A DNA stretch of 64,000 bases, taken from assembly GCF_032144095.1 (NCBI RefSeq), contig NZ_JAVSNJ010000014.1:8111-72110 (forward strand), read 5' to 3'. Of the stretch, positions 1 to 8,458 are shown piece after piece. The DNA is from Sphaerochaeta sp032144095. GTDB lineage: Bacteria > Spirochaetota > Spirochaetia > Sphaerochaetales > Sphaerochaetaceae. Under the pieces are notes generated by a model, which saw only the letters and a program-made list of their open reading frames with translations, searched no databases and was not told where the DNA came from. The first letter of the stretch is position 1. Each line of letters starts with the position of its first letter. Made by a program: the position numbers and the translations under genes.

Positions 1-463
1 CTGCAATGAGGGGAATGAGGGAGACTCCCGTTGCCTTGAGGGCATCGGTCACCACATTGGTCCCGAAATAGTGGTCGATCTCGGGGGTAACCTTCGCACC
101 AAGGCATGCCAGGGCGTTTGCAGCCTTGCAGGCGTCGATGGCGGACCCACCACCAATTGCCACGATGCAATCGGGCTTGGTGTGCAGAATGTAGGATTCA
201 AGGCGGTAGACATCCTCACGGGGAGCGTTGGGCTTTGCATCGGGGGCAATGACGCCACCAGCAAGTTCAACACCTGCTTCCTTCAGGTAGGAGACGACGC
301 GGTCAGCCACCGGCTTCATATAGGTGGTGTTGCTTACCACCAAAGCCCTTTTCCCAAAGCCTTTGGCGATGGTGCCGACCTGGTCGAGCACTCCAAGGCC
401 ATGCACATAGGCACTCCCTTTCCAATCATTGAGCAGTTCATATGCTTTTTTCATCTGGTCCAT
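1..463 (-). CDS. Iron-containing alcohol dehydrogenase, C-terminal part beyond window
   Basis: The first ~154 residues of an Fe-ADH/glycerol-dehydrogenase-type enzyme are visible; the rest lies left of base 1. The N-terminus reads MDQMKKAYELLNDW. The nucleotide-binding signature VAIGGGSAIDACKAANAL is clear near residues 100-117. The Fe-ADH family oxidises or reduces small alcohols and polyols with NAD(P) and a metal held by C-terminal His/Asp residues not seen here. The ATG at 463 follows an AGGAGA ribosome site and begins 9 bases after the transketolase C-subunit stop, so it is the third gene of that operon. Inference: it reduces or oxidises a short sugar or aldehyde made or consumed by the transketolase. 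Substrate unknown. Confidence 0.85.
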   Translation of the reverse strand, partial: MDQMKKAYELLNDWKGSAYVHGLGVLDQVGTIAKGFGKRALVVSNTTYMKPVADRVVSYLKEAGVELAGGVIAPDAKPNAPREDVYRLESYILHTKPDCIVAIGGGSAIDACKAANALACLGAKVTPEIDHYFGTNVVTDALKATGVSLIPLIA

Positions 464-472
464 GTTTTTCTC

Positions 473-1390
473 CTACTTGCAAAGCTCTCTTGCCCTTGAG
501 GCAATGTTCTCTGCGCTAATTCCGTATTTAGCCAAAAGGGGTTCATAAGGACCCGATTCGGTAAACCTGTCTTCAATACCGATTGCATCAAATATACACT
601 GGATTCCCTGTTTCATAAAGACCTCACTTACTGCAGAGGAGAAACCGCCCATCAGGACATGTTCCTCGACACAGAGCAGCTTGCCCGTCTTTGCCACACT
701 CTTCTTCAGGCTCTCCACATCCAAGGGTTTCACCATCGGGACGCTGAGTACCTCGGCCTTGATGCCTTCCTTTGCAAGCAGGATAGCTGCCTCGTTTGCA
801 TAGGAGGCGGTAATGCCGTTTGCTGCGATGGTGACATCCCTTCCTTCTGTACAGACGACCGTCCCGATCGTATCGGAGGCGGGAAGGTCTGGCATCGGGT
901 TGCGGTTGAGCCGGATGAATACAGGGCCATTCTGTTTCAGGGCATATTCCAGGGCCTGTTCTGCCTGTCTGGCATCAGAGGGGACGATCACCTGCATGTT
1001 GGGCAGTGCCCTCATGATGGCGATGTCGCAGATAGCCTGGTGGCTTGCTCCGTCAAAGGAGTCAGAAAGGCCGCCGTAGGCCCCGGCAATGACTACAGGA
1101 AGGTTGTTGTAGCAGAGGGTGTTGCGGATCTGGTCGGTCCCCTTGAGGGCAAGGAAGATCGAGAAGGCGTTGACCACAGGCCTCAGGCCCGCTGTCGCCA
1201 TACCGGCTGCAATATCCACCATATTTGATTCAGCTACGCCGACGTTGAAGAAGCGGTCGGGATAGGCCTTGCCAAACAGGGCGCTTTTTGTTGAGGAGGA
1301 GACGTCGGCGTCAAGGACGACGAGTTCTGGATGTGTTGCGCCAAGCTCGACAAGTTTCTTGCCGAAGGCATCTCTCATGGCAATGCTCAT
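473..1390 (-). CDS. Transketolase, C-terminal subunit (split type)
   Basis: 305 residues. Carries the transketolase pyrimidine-binding and C-terminal domains only: the Pyr-domain stretch (DRFFNVGVAESNMVDIAAG, where the glutamate of VAESN is the expected TPP-activating residue) and a C-terminal domain ending in ELCK. It pairs with the separately encoded TPP-domain subunit upstream. Together they should transfer two-carbon ketol units between sugar phosphates in the cytoplasm. Its ATG at 1390 overlaps the upstream stop (ATGA), a sign of translational coupling and 1:1 production. Split transketolases in sugar-specific operons often act on unusual pentoses or tetroses rather than serving the housekeeping pathway; that role is inference. 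Confidence 0.93.
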   Translation of the reverse strand: MSIAMRDAFGKKLVELGATHPELVVLDADVSSSTKSALFGKAYPDRFFNVGVAESNMVDIAAGMATAGLRPVVNAFSIFLALKGTDQIRNTLCYNNLPVVIAGAYGGLSDSFDGASHQAICDIAIMRALPNMQVIVPSDARQAEQALEYALKQNGPVFIRLNRNPMPDLPASDTIGTVVCTEGRDVTIAANGITASYANEAAILLAKEGIKAEVLSVPMVKPLDVESLKKSVAKTGKLLCVEEHVLMGGFSSAVSEVFMKQGIQCIFDAIGIEDRFTESGPYEPLLAKYGISAENIASRARELCK

Positions 1391-2277
1391 AGGACGGCCT
1401 CCTTGTTCTGAAGGTCTTTCTTCAGCTCTACAATTCCCTTGGCATAGGAGTCATCGTCGATGACAGCCCCGTGCCAACTGCTCTTCCCCTCCGTGAAGGA
1501 GATACCCTTTCCCTTGATGGTGTCGTAGATGACAGCCTTCGGCCAGACGTTGTCCTTGTCCATCCACTCATAGGAAGCGAGGATGTCTTCAGTCTTGTTG
1601 CCGTCATAGGCGTTTGGACATACATTCCAGCCAAAGGAGGAGAGCTTGTCAGATAGCGATGCCAGGGGCATGATCTCATCCTCGGTGCCATCAAGCTGGA
1701 CCTTGTTGTAGTCGACCATCAGCACAAAATGCTCAGGCTTGAACTTGGCGGCACTCATGATGGCCTCCCAGCTCTGCCCCTCGTTGAGGCAGCCTTCACC
1801 GACGATCACGTAGGTCCAGTATGACCTCTTGTTGAGCTTGGCGGCCAGAGCCATGCCAAGGCCAACGGAAATCCCATGGCCAAGAGCCCCGGTGGACATG
1901 TCCACCCCTGGAATCTTCTGCATGCAGGGGTGCCCCTGTAGCCTGGAGTCAAGTTTTCTGAAGGTTGCAAGTTCCTCTACAGGGAAGAAGCCCCTGTGTG
2001 CGAGGATGGTATAGAGGTTCATCGAGGCATGGCCCTTGGAAAGGATAAGGCGGTCCCGGTCTTCCCAATGGGGGTCATTTGTCCTGATATGCATTCTGTT
2101 GAAGTAGAGGGAAGTGGTGAGCTCGGCACTTGAGGCTGCCCCGCCCCAATGTCCGGTACCCCTGTCATGGAGGGTGTCAAACATCACTACCCGAAAATAG
2201 GCGGCTAATGCTGCAAGCTCCTGTGCGCTGAATGTGCGCTCAGGGTCTGAGAGCAGCTGTGTAACTCCGGTATTCAT
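1387..2277 (-). CDS. Transketolase, N-terminal (TPP-binding) subunit
   Basis: 296 residues with the TPP/Mg-binding domain. Visible are GTGHWGGAASSAE near the start, SKGHAS (substrate phosphate or cofactor contact), GALGHGISVGLGMALA, and the TPP motif running from VGEGCLNEGQSWEA to DYNKVQLDG. It lacks the Pyr and C domains, which are supplied by the next gene. First gene of a minus-strand operon, with a good sigma-70-type promoter and a TGTATACA operator at 2345-2384. The GntR regulator on the opposite strand shares this upstream region, which suggests substrate-responsive repression. The start at 2277 (MNTGVTQLL) follows an AAGGAG-like sequence. Confidence 0.93.
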   Translation of the reverse strand: MNTGVTQLLSDPERTFSAQELAALAAYFRVVMFDTLHDRGTGHWGGAASSAELTTSLYFNRMHIRTNDPHWEDRDRLILSKGHASMNLYTILAHRGFFPVEELATFRKLDSRLQGHPCMQKIPGVDMSTGALGHGISVGLGMALAAKLNKRSYWTYVIVGEGCLNEGQSWEAIMSAAKFKPEHFVLMVDYNKVQLDGTEDEIMPLASLSDKLSSFGWNVCPNAYDGNKTEDILASYEWMDKDNVWPKAVIYDTIKGKGISFTEGKSSWHGAVIDDDSYAKGIVELKKDLQNKEAVL

Positions 2278-2344
2278 CTAGGAAACTCCTTGTCCAAGCT
2301 AGAAACCCTCAAGATTAAGAAGAGAGAGATTCAGCATTGTGTAC

Positions 2345-2352
2345 TGTATACA
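2345..2352. promoter_or_regulatory. TGTATACA operator near transketolase start site
   Basis: Palindrome in the context CTGTATACAAT, three bases downstream of the -10 of the transketolase promoter. A repressor bound here would block transcription start. Same core as sites at 2487, 11450, 17123, 17152, 23420 and 23449. GntR/FadR-family proteins commonly bind such short AT-rich palindromes; assignment to the gene at 2593 is inference. Confidence 0.6.
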
Positions 2353-2355
2353 ATA

Positions 2356-2384
2356 GTAATATCATGCTGAGGCAATCTTGTCAA
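2356..2384 (-). promoter_or_regulatory. Sigma-70-type promoter of transketolase operon
   Basis: On the minus strand TTGACA (2379-2384), a 17-base spacer, then TATTAC (2356-2361). This leaves a leader of about 70 bases before the start at 2277, with the TGTATACA palindrome near the predicted start point. Confidence 0.6.
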
Positions 2385-2486
2385 ATAGAAATCTGTTTTT
2401 TTAGTACAATCTTGGAAAAACAGGTAAATTTGGAGGATACATCCTTATAAATAATTATATTATAGCGTTTAGTCTAAAAATAATCC

Positions 2487-2494
2487 TGTATACA
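2487..2494. promoter_or_regulatory. Second TGTATACA operator, GntR side
   Basis: CTGTATACAATT about 47 bases upstream of the GntR -35 box. It lies 142 bases from the first site, in the shared divergent intergenic region (2278-2592). Two sites on either side could support looping or autoregulation of the regulator gene. Confidence 0.55.
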
Positions 2495-2540
2495 ATTCAT
2501 GATAATTCATAGAGGAAACGTGTTTGTACCCAGATAATCA

Positions 2541-2569
2541 TTGACGAAACATACGATACAGCCTACTAT
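2541..2569 (+). promoter_or_regulatory. Sigma-70-type promoter of GntR-DUF362 pair
   Basis: TTGACG (2541-2546), 17-base spacer, TACTAT (2564-2569). Transcription would start about 16 bases before the ATG at 2593, leaving room for the AGGGGG ribosome site at 2582-2587. Confidence 0.55.
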
Positions 2570-2592
2570 TGTGAACGTATTAGGGGGAATTT

Positions 2593-3246
2593 ATGGCCAA
2601 ATGTGTACAAAATAGTCTTTCTGACCAAGTCTATACCATGCTCAAGGAACAGATCCTGTCGGGGCAACTCGAAGGGGGGATGAAAATTCCTGAAGAGGCG
2701 CTTGCTGAGCAGTTCGGGGTTTCCCGTACCCCGATCAGGGAAGCCATCAGGAGACTGAGTGAATATGGCCTGGTTACCATCAAGCCGAGAAGCCATGCGA
2801 TTGTCTCGGTAATTTCCCCAGATGAAGCCATGGACATTGCACGGGTGCGTGTCAGCCTTGAGCAGCTTGCCATCGACAGCATCACCGAACAGGCGTACAA
2901 CGAACACGTCAAGGAGCTCTCCCGCTATGCTGCCGATTGCCAGTACGCCATGGGAATTGGCGATCGTGCCACGGTATTCGAACAGGATAGCCTCTTCCAC
3001 CTTGCCCTAATCAAGGCGTCGAACAACTCCGCCCTCATCAGCATCTGCGAACGCCTCGATGCAAAGATACAACAGCTGCGTATCGCCCAGAACCTTCCTG
3101 AGGATGAGCTGGCCTACTACCTCCACCAGCACTCCAAGATCATGAATTTATTGAAGAACGGCGAGAAGGAAGCCTGCAAACAGCTACTCTACGAGCACAT
3201 CACCCATGACCTTACCAGCCATGTAACGGAAAGAAACCATGCATAA
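2593..3246 (+). CDS. GntR-family regulator, FadR/FCD subfamily
   Basis: 217 residues. The N-terminal winged helix-turn-helix (about 10-75) includes LAEQFGVSRTPIREAIRRLSE, the typical GntR recognition helix. The C-terminal all-helical FCD domain keeps the metal/ligand residues: D and H in DSLFH, H in YLHQHSK, and H in LLYEHITH. Such proteins bind a carboxylate or sugar acid and usually release DNA. It is divergent from the transketolase operon, with TGTATACA palindromes between, so it is the best candidate to bind them, including the copies upstream of the TTT-1 and pdxA operons. Ribosome site TAGGGGGAATTT precedes the ATG. The last 8 bases overlap the next gene. Confidence 0.9.
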   Translation: MAKCVQNSLSDQVYTMLKEQILSGQLEGGMKIPEEALAEQFGVSRTPIREAIRRLSEYGLVTIKPRSHAIVSVISPDEAMDIARVRVSLEQLAIDSITEQAYNEHVKELSRYAADCQYAMGIGDRATVFEQDSLFHLALIKASNNSALISICERLDAKIQQLRIAQNLPEDELAYYLHQHSKIMNLLKNGEKEACKQLLYEHITHDLTSHVTERNHA

Positions 3247-4336
3247 GAACGACATCATCACCATCTATGGATCAAATCCCTCAACCATGACCAAAGCCAT
3301 CCTGGAGACGATCGATTTCGAAACCCTCCTGCCAAACAAGAACGCCTCCATCACACTCAAACCAAACCTGGTTGTGGCGGTAACGGCCGACAGTGGGGCA
3401 ACCACCCACCCTGAAATCGTCATTGCCATCATTGAGCATCTCCAGAAAAAGGGATACTCAAACATCAGCATTGTCGAGAGCGCCTGGGTCGGCGACTCGA
3501 CAAAAGAGGGGTTCAGGGTCAATGGATACGATCGGATAAGCGATCGGTACTCGGTCCCCCTCATCGATGTGAAGGACGACGAATACGTCAAGAAGACTGT
3601 GGGGAAAGTCACGATGGAGGTGAGCAAGACCATCCTTGAGACCGATTTCCTCATCAACCTCCCCGTCCTTAAGGGACATTGCCAGACGGCAATGACCTGC
3701 GCCCTGAAGAATATGAAGGGGTGCATCTCAGACCGTTCCAAACGGCTGTTCCACACCCTTGGGCTCCATACTCCCATCGCAGCCCTCAATGCCGTACGAT
3801 CGGCCGACCTGGTGATAGTCGACAGCCTCAATGGGGACCTGGACTTCGAGGAAGGGGGAAACCCTGTCCAGACAAACAGGATGTTTGCAACACGGGACAG
3901 TGTGCTCTGCGACAGCTATGGAGCGGCCCTCCTGGGCTTCGAGCTTAGGGACGTTCCCTATATCGGCCTTGCCGAAGAACTGGGGGTGGGTACCACCGAC
4001 CTCAAGAAGGCAAACATCATCCAGCTCAATGAGCCCAGCGATGAAGAGAGCGCAAGACCAAGCGGAAGGGTCACCTACCTTGCCAAGCATACCGAGCCCG
4101 ATTCGGCATGTTCGGCCTGTTACGGCAACCTGATCCATGCACTCAAGCGCCTGGACGAGGTGGACCGCCTCTCGGCCGTGGATATCCCTATCTGTATCGG
4201 ACAGGGCTACAAAGGGGTCAATGACCCATCGAAGGTCGGCGTCGGCATCTGCACAAGAGGTTTGGGAAAGAGCCTCCCCGGCTGCCCTCCGAAGGCCATC
4301 GACATGATAGCCTTCCTCAAGAAACTCAAGGCCTGA
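3239..4336 (+). CDS. DUF362 domain protein
   Basis: 365 residues of the DUF362 type: LKPNLVV, GATTHPEIVIAIIEHL, LINLPVLKGH, ALKNMKGCISDRSK and ADLVIVDSLNG are family landmarks. The biochemical role of DUF362 is not firmly established. No separate ferredoxin domain is present, but the last 90 residues hold a cysteine cluster (CSACYG, ICIGQG, GICTRG, PGCPP) that could bind metal or an Fe-S centre. No signal peptide. The start overlaps the GntR stop by 8 bases with GGAAAG upstream, so it is co-translated with the regulator and presumably serves the same pathway as the divergent transketolase operon. Confidence 0.8.
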   Translation: MHKNDIITIYGSNPSTMTKAILETIDFETLLPNKNASITLKPNLVVAVTADSGATTHPEIVIAIIEHLQKKGYSNISIVESAWVGDSTKEGFRVNGYDRISDRYSVPLIDVKDDEYVKKTVGKVTMEVSKTILETDFLINLPVLKGHCQTAMTCALKNMKGCISDRSKRLFHTLGLHTPIAALNAVRSADLVIVDSLNGDLDFEEGGNPVQTNRMFATRDSVLCDSYGAALLGFELRDVPYIGLAEELGVGTTDLKKANIIQLNEPSDEESARPSGRVTYLAKHTEPDSACSACYGNLIHALKRLDEVDRLSAVDIPICIGQGYKGVNDPSKVGVGICTRGLGKSLPGCPPKAIDMIAFLKKLKA

Positions 4337-4348
4337 CCTACCACAACC

Positions 4349-6148
4349 CTACTCTACCGTAACTGACTTGGCCAGGTTCCTTGGCTTGTCAGGATCATTG
4401 CCCTTCAGCACAGAACAGTAATAGGCATAGAGCTGGCTGACGATCACGGTAAGTATCGGGGAAAAGTAGGGCTCGGTGGTGGGAATCCTGAATACCTCAT
4501 CAGCGGTAGTGTCAAAGTCATGTACTGTATCAAAGGTAATGACCAACGCCGTTGCACCCCGTGCCTTCACTTCCTTTATGTTGGAATCCATCTTGGCAAA
4601 GAGTGCTGGCTGGGTGCACATTGCGACGACCAGTGTTGATTGGTCGACCAACGCGATGGGACCGTGCTTCAGCTCCCCTGCAGCAAAGGATTCGCTGTGT
4701 GTGTAGCTGATCTCCTTTAGCTTGAGGGCGCTTTCCATGCTGATTGCATAGTCGGTAAGTCGCCCCATGAAAAATACCTTGTCCTTGTTGAACTGCCTTG
4801 CGGCAAACCTCTGGATATCCTCCTGCTTGTCGAGAAGCAGCTGTGCCTGTTCTGGAAGTTGCATCAAGTGCTCGAGCAGCAACCCAGGTTCTGTCTTTGT
4901 CATCACCAGGGCAATGACATAGAGGCACATCAGCTGGGTGGTAAGGGCCTTGGTCGAGGCTACGGCGATCTCGGGTCCAGCCTGGGTATACATCACAAGG
5001 TCAGCCTCCCGGCTGATGGTCGACCCTACCACATTGGTGAGGGCGATCGTTACGACCCCGAGAGACTTGAGCAGGCGCAAGGATGCAATGGTATCGGCAG
5101 TCTCTCCACTTTGGCTTATGAGGATCGCTACGTCGCCTGCCTTGCACAGGGGTGTCCGATACCTAAGTTCACTGGCAACATCCACCTCAACACGGACCTT
5201 GGCAAAGTGCTCGATCACATACTTGGCCACCATTCCTGCATGGTATGCTGTCCCGCACCCGGTTATCAGCAGATGGTCGCAATGGGACAGGGCTTCCTGG
5301 ATCTTGGGATTGAGGGCAATCTTGCCTTCATTGATGCGGCTGAACAGGGTATCGTGCAAGGCTTTCGGTTGCTCAAAAATCTCCTTCAGCATGAAGTGTT
5401 CATACCCACACTTCTCGGCTGCCTCTATGTCCCAATCGACATGGAAGACCTCCCGCTGCTGGACCTCCCCTTCGAGGTTGTAGATGGTTACCTCATCCTT
5501 GGTCAGCAGGGCCAATTCCAGATCCTCCAAATATTGGACCTCACGGGTATGGCAAAGCAAGGGAGGGACATCACTGGCTATCATGGTATAGGAGTCGGCC
5601 CGGCCAATCACCAGGGGGCTGTCTTTCCTTGCCACGACCAGCATGCCTGGAAAGTCCTCGCAGATGACTGCTATTGCATAGGAGCCTTGCAGTCGCTTCA
5701 CCGTTTCCCGCACTGCAAGCAAGAGATCCCCGTTGTAGTGGAAGTCGACCAGGTGGGCGATCACCTCACTGTCGGTCTGGCTTCTGAACACCACATGGTG
5801 CTTTTCCAGCCATAGCCGTAACGAAGCATGGTTCTCAATGATCCCATTATGGACGACTGCAATCTTGGCCGATACGTCTGTATGGGGATGGCTGTTGATG
5901 TCGCTGGGTTCCCCATGGGTTGCCCACCGGGTGTGCCCGATACCGCATGTTCCCTGTACTGGTTGCTGGGAAACGAGGAGTTCCAGATTGGAAAGTCTCC
6001 CCTTGATCTTGCGTACCTGCAGCTTTTCTTTCTCGCCTACCACTGCAATGCCGGCTGAATCGTACCCACGGTACTCAAGTTTCCTGAGTGCTTCCAACAA
6101 TACCGGAGAAACCTGGTCACCGCCAACATATCCGACGATTCCGCACAT
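4349..6148 (-). CDS. glmS: Glutamine--fructose-6-phosphate aminotransferase (isomerizing)
   Basis: 599 residues, the normal GlmS length. It makes glucosamine-6-phosphate from fructose-6-P and glutamine, the first step to UDP-GlcNAc. The start is set by MCGIVGYVGG, because the nucleophile Cys must directly follow Met; GGGGAGG lies 7 bases upstream. An in-frame upstream ATG at 6166 would bury that cysteine and is rejected. The N-terminal glutamine amidotransferase domain shows GHTRWATHG, SHPH and VVHNGIIEN. Two SIS domains follow, with CGTAYHAG, ISQSGETADT and ESALKLKEISY. The C-terminus is DKPRNLAKSVTVE, matching the catalytic tail of the family. Monocistronic or paired with the following aldo/keto reductase gene upstream. 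Confidence 0.97.
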   Translation of the reverse strand: MCGIVGYVGGDQVSPVLLEALRKLEYRGYDSAGIAVVGEKEKLQVRKIKGRLSNLELLVSQQPVQGTCGIGHTRWATHGEPSDINSHPHTDVSAKIAVVHNGIIENHASLRLWLEKHHVVFRSQTDSEVIAHLVDFHYNGDLLLAVRETVKRLQGSYAIAVICEDFPGMLVVARKDSPLVIGRADSYTMIASDVPPLLCHTREVQYLEDLELALLTKDEVTIYNLEGEVQQREVFHVDWDIEAAEKCGYEHFMLKEIFEQPKALHDTLFSRINEGKIALNPKIQEALSHCDHLLITGCGTAYHAGMVAKYVIEHFAKVRVEVDVASELRYRTPLCKAGDVAILISQSGETADTIASLRLLKSLGVVTIALTNVVGSTISREADLVMYTQAGPEIAVASTKALTTQLMCLYVIALVMTKTEPGLLLEHLMQLPEQAQLLLDKQEDIQRFAARQFNKDKVFFMGRLTDYAISMESALKLKEISYTHSESFAAGELKHGPIALVDQSTLVVAMCTQPALFAKMDSNIKEVKARGATALVITFDTVHDFDTTADEVFRIPTTEPYFSPILTVIVSQLYAYYCSVLKGNDPDKPRNLAKSVTVE

Positions 6149-6242
6149 ATGTGCCTCCCCTACCAACTATTTCACTGTAATAGCATGGAATTTGTTGTTT
6201 GTACTACTATTTTGCAGGAGAAAACGTCGGTACTAGGGAGAT

Positions 6243-7238
6243 TTATTGGTGTGGCCTACCCAGAAGCAGGGAGTTTGCCAGAGTATCGATGAAAAAGCTA
6301 TCCTCCTGGGAAAGATGCACCGATGCTGCTTGTGCATTCTCCTCTATCTGCTCGGGCCTTCGCGCACCGCAGAGGACATTCATCGTCGCTGTCTGGCCCA
6401 TCGTCCATGCGATCACCAGGGAACCTACCGTACAGTGGTAGCGACTACTCATTTCGGAGAGTTTTCCAAGCATGGTCAGCACCTCTTTGCGCTGTTCGGG
6501 CTTGTACCAGGGGATGGATGCTTTTGCTGTACCCACGATCGGGCTATCCAAGGTGACCTTACCGGTAAGCAGGCCCCGTTCCAATGGGCTGTAGGCCTGG
6601 AAGGTGATACCTTCGGTTTCACAGTATGTTGCCAGGGCCCAGTTCTCTCTGCTAAGCAGGCTGAAACGCTCCTGTACCAGTGAGAGGCTCCCATATTTCT
6701 GGTATTCCTTGATCTGTTCAAGGTTCACGTTGGAGGCTCCATACGAGCGGATCTTCCCTTCCCGTTTCAGGGCCTCGAGGACACCAACGGTCTCCTCGAT
6801 GGGAGTGAAGAACGGCTCGATGGACTGCCAGTGGGTTATGAGGAGGTCAAGGTAGTCGGTGCCCAGTCGTTTGAGGCTCGCTTCCACCTGGACTCGGATA
6901 CTTTGGGCAGAGAGGTTCCGGCGGATGGTTACCCCATCACGGCTCTTGTGGACCGAACCCTCATCATGCTCGCCCCAGATAAGGCCGCATTTGGTTGCAA
7001 GCAGGTATTTGTCACGTTTGCCGGAAATACAGCGACCAATGATCTCCTCACTCAGGCCATTGCCATAGGCAGGGGCGGTATCAAGCAAGTTGATGCCGAA
7101 ATCCAGGGCCTTTTCAAGGGTCCTGCATGACTGCTTTTCATCAGAAGGGCCCCAGCTGTCGCCACCACCCATCGCCCAGGTTCCCAAGGCGAGGGAGGGA
7201 ATGCATATATCTGTTTTACCCAAGAATCTCTGTTGCAT
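6243..7238 (-). CDS. Aldo/keto reductase
   Basis: 331 residues with the AKR (beta/alpha)8 fold signatures. The tetrad is visible: Asp in LLDTAPAYG, Tyr in the same stretch, Lys in LLATKCGL and His in LLITHWQS. NADPH-binding residues lie near the end (CGARRPEQIEENAQA). It reduces aldehydes or ketones in the cytoplasm; the substrate cannot be read from sequence. The start at 7238 follows AAAGGAGATACCG. It lies 83 bases downstream of the amidohydrolase gene on the same strand and could be a distal member of the TTT-1 operon, or an independent gene. Confidence 0.9.
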   Translation of the reverse strand: MQQRFLGKTDICIPSLALGTWAMGGGDSWGPSDEKQSCRTLEKALDFGINLLDTAPAYGNGLSEEIIGRCISGKRDKYLLATKCGLIWGEHDEGSVHKSRDGVTIRRNLSAQSIRVQVEASLKRLGTDYLDLLITHWQSIEPFFTPIEETVGVLEALKREGKIRSYGASNVNLEQIKEYQKYGSLSLVQERFSLLSRENWALATYCETEGITFQAYSPLERGLLTGKVTLDSPIVGTAKASIPWYKPEQRKEVLTMLGKLSEMSSRYHCTVGSLVIAWTMGQTATMNVLCGARRPEQIEENAQAASVHLSQEDSFFIDTLANSLLLGRPHQ

Positions 7239-7321
7239 CGGTATCTCCTTTGTTTCACTCTACACCAGTAACCAGGACCAATCGAGGATTTGATCAGCCT
7301 TCATTGCATGCGCCAAGATAA

Positions 7322-8458
7322 TTATTTGACAACAACCCCTTCTCGCATGACAAAATTCACATTCCCAAGAGCATTCTTGCATGACAGAGGGTCTTTAGAG
7401 ACAGTAATAAGATCGGCTAGGTATCCCTCTTCTAAAGATCCTACCTTCCGACCCATAAGGTCCCCAGCATAGACGGTAATCCCTTTTATGGCCTCAATTC
7501 GGCTCATTCCCAATTGGGTCATATACTCAATTTCCTTATAGAGATATGTGTGATATGCATCACTGCCAATGACAAATTTTGGATTGGAAACAACAAGCGA
7601 AGACAATCTTCTGATAACCTCAGATCTGGTTCGAATTACGCTTGTTGCATGAGACTCCGGACAGAGAGGAAGCCGGGTATCATCCAGGAATACTCCTGGA
7701 GTGAAACAGACTGTTGTCCCATGTTTTTTTATTAGGTCAATATCCGTCGAATCCACCCAGTAGCAATGGTCAACAACATCTATTCCCTCTTCTGTGCAGT
7801 ACCGTAATCCTTGGCCCCCAATACAGTGGGCACTTGTCTTCAAACCACAGGATTTTGCTTCTTGGACCACGGTCTGAACCTCTTCTCTTGTAAGAAAGCA
7901 GTTTACAACCGATTCCGTAGGGGGGGCTCCTGCGGTAATGAATATCTTAAGCCAGTCTGTGTGGTTATACATGTTAAGACGTGCCTGGCGTCGGAATTCT
8001 TCAGTCCCACTGAAACTTTTTCCTACATATCCATGTCCATGCACTCCCTTCATACCGATTCCAGCGACCTGCATCCATGGACCTTGCAATTGATGCGTTG
8101 CGATCATGTCCCTAAGAAGAACATCCAAATAGTACCGATCACCAACTGCTCGCAAACCAGTAATTCCAGCTTGGAGATTATCTTTTACAACCTGCAAGGC
8201 CCGTATAGTCTGTTTTGCTTCAGAGTCTTCCATAAGCCCAAGGTGACCTGGAATCCTAGCATCAAGAGCAAGATGGGTATGACAATCAATCATTCCAGGC
8301 AGAAGTGTATCACCTTCTTTCAGAACCAGATCTGCCTCAGAAGCTTGCCCTGCCCGAACACTCTCAATAACTCCATCACAAATTACCACCAATTGATTAT
8401 CTCTTGGCTCCAAATCCTTACCAAACAGTAATCGGGAAGTAAACAATGTCGTCTTCAT
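7322..8458 (-). CDS. Metal-dependent amidohydrolase (imidazolonepropionase/prolidase-like)
   Basis: 378 residues. Amidohydrolase-superfamily marks: MIDCHTHLALD (HxH metal pair near residue 58), SAHCIGG and VDHCYW (metal or catalytic His), and IGSDAYHTY (catalytic Asp). No signal peptide, so cytoplasmic. It hydrolyses an amide, lactam or cyclic imide; family members include imidazolonepropionase and Xaa-Pro dipeptidases, but substrate is unknown. The start at 8458 is chosen because ATGA overlaps the TctA stop and GGAGAG lies upstream. It is co-translated with TTT-1, so it probably processes the imported compound. AT-rich compared with glmS on one side and pdxA on the other. Confidence 0.87.
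   Translation of the reverse strand: MKTTLFTSRLLFGKDLEPRDNQLVVICDGVIESVRAGQASEADLVLKEGDTLLPGMIDCHTHLALDARIPGHLGLMEDSEAKQTIRALQVVKDNLQAGITGLRAVGDRYYLDVLLRDMIATHQLQGPWMQVAGIGMKGVHGHGYVGKSFSGTEEFRRQARLNMYNHTDWLKIFITAGAPPTESVVNCFLTREEVQTVVQEAKSCGLKTSAHCIGGQGLRYCTEEGIDVVDHCYWVDSTDIDLIKKHGTTVCFTPGVFLDDTRLPLCPESHATSVIRTRSEVIRRLSSLVVSNPKFVIGSDAYHTYLYKEIEYMTQLGMSRIEAIKGITVYAGDLMGRKVGSLEEGYLADLITVSKDPLSCKNALGNVNFVMREGVVVK

Noticed and set aside
6149..6242. glmS ribozyme upstream of glmS
   Set aside because: Fewer than 100 bases separate the neighbouring genes and a normal GGGGAGG ribosome site is present; no ribozyme core was recognised.
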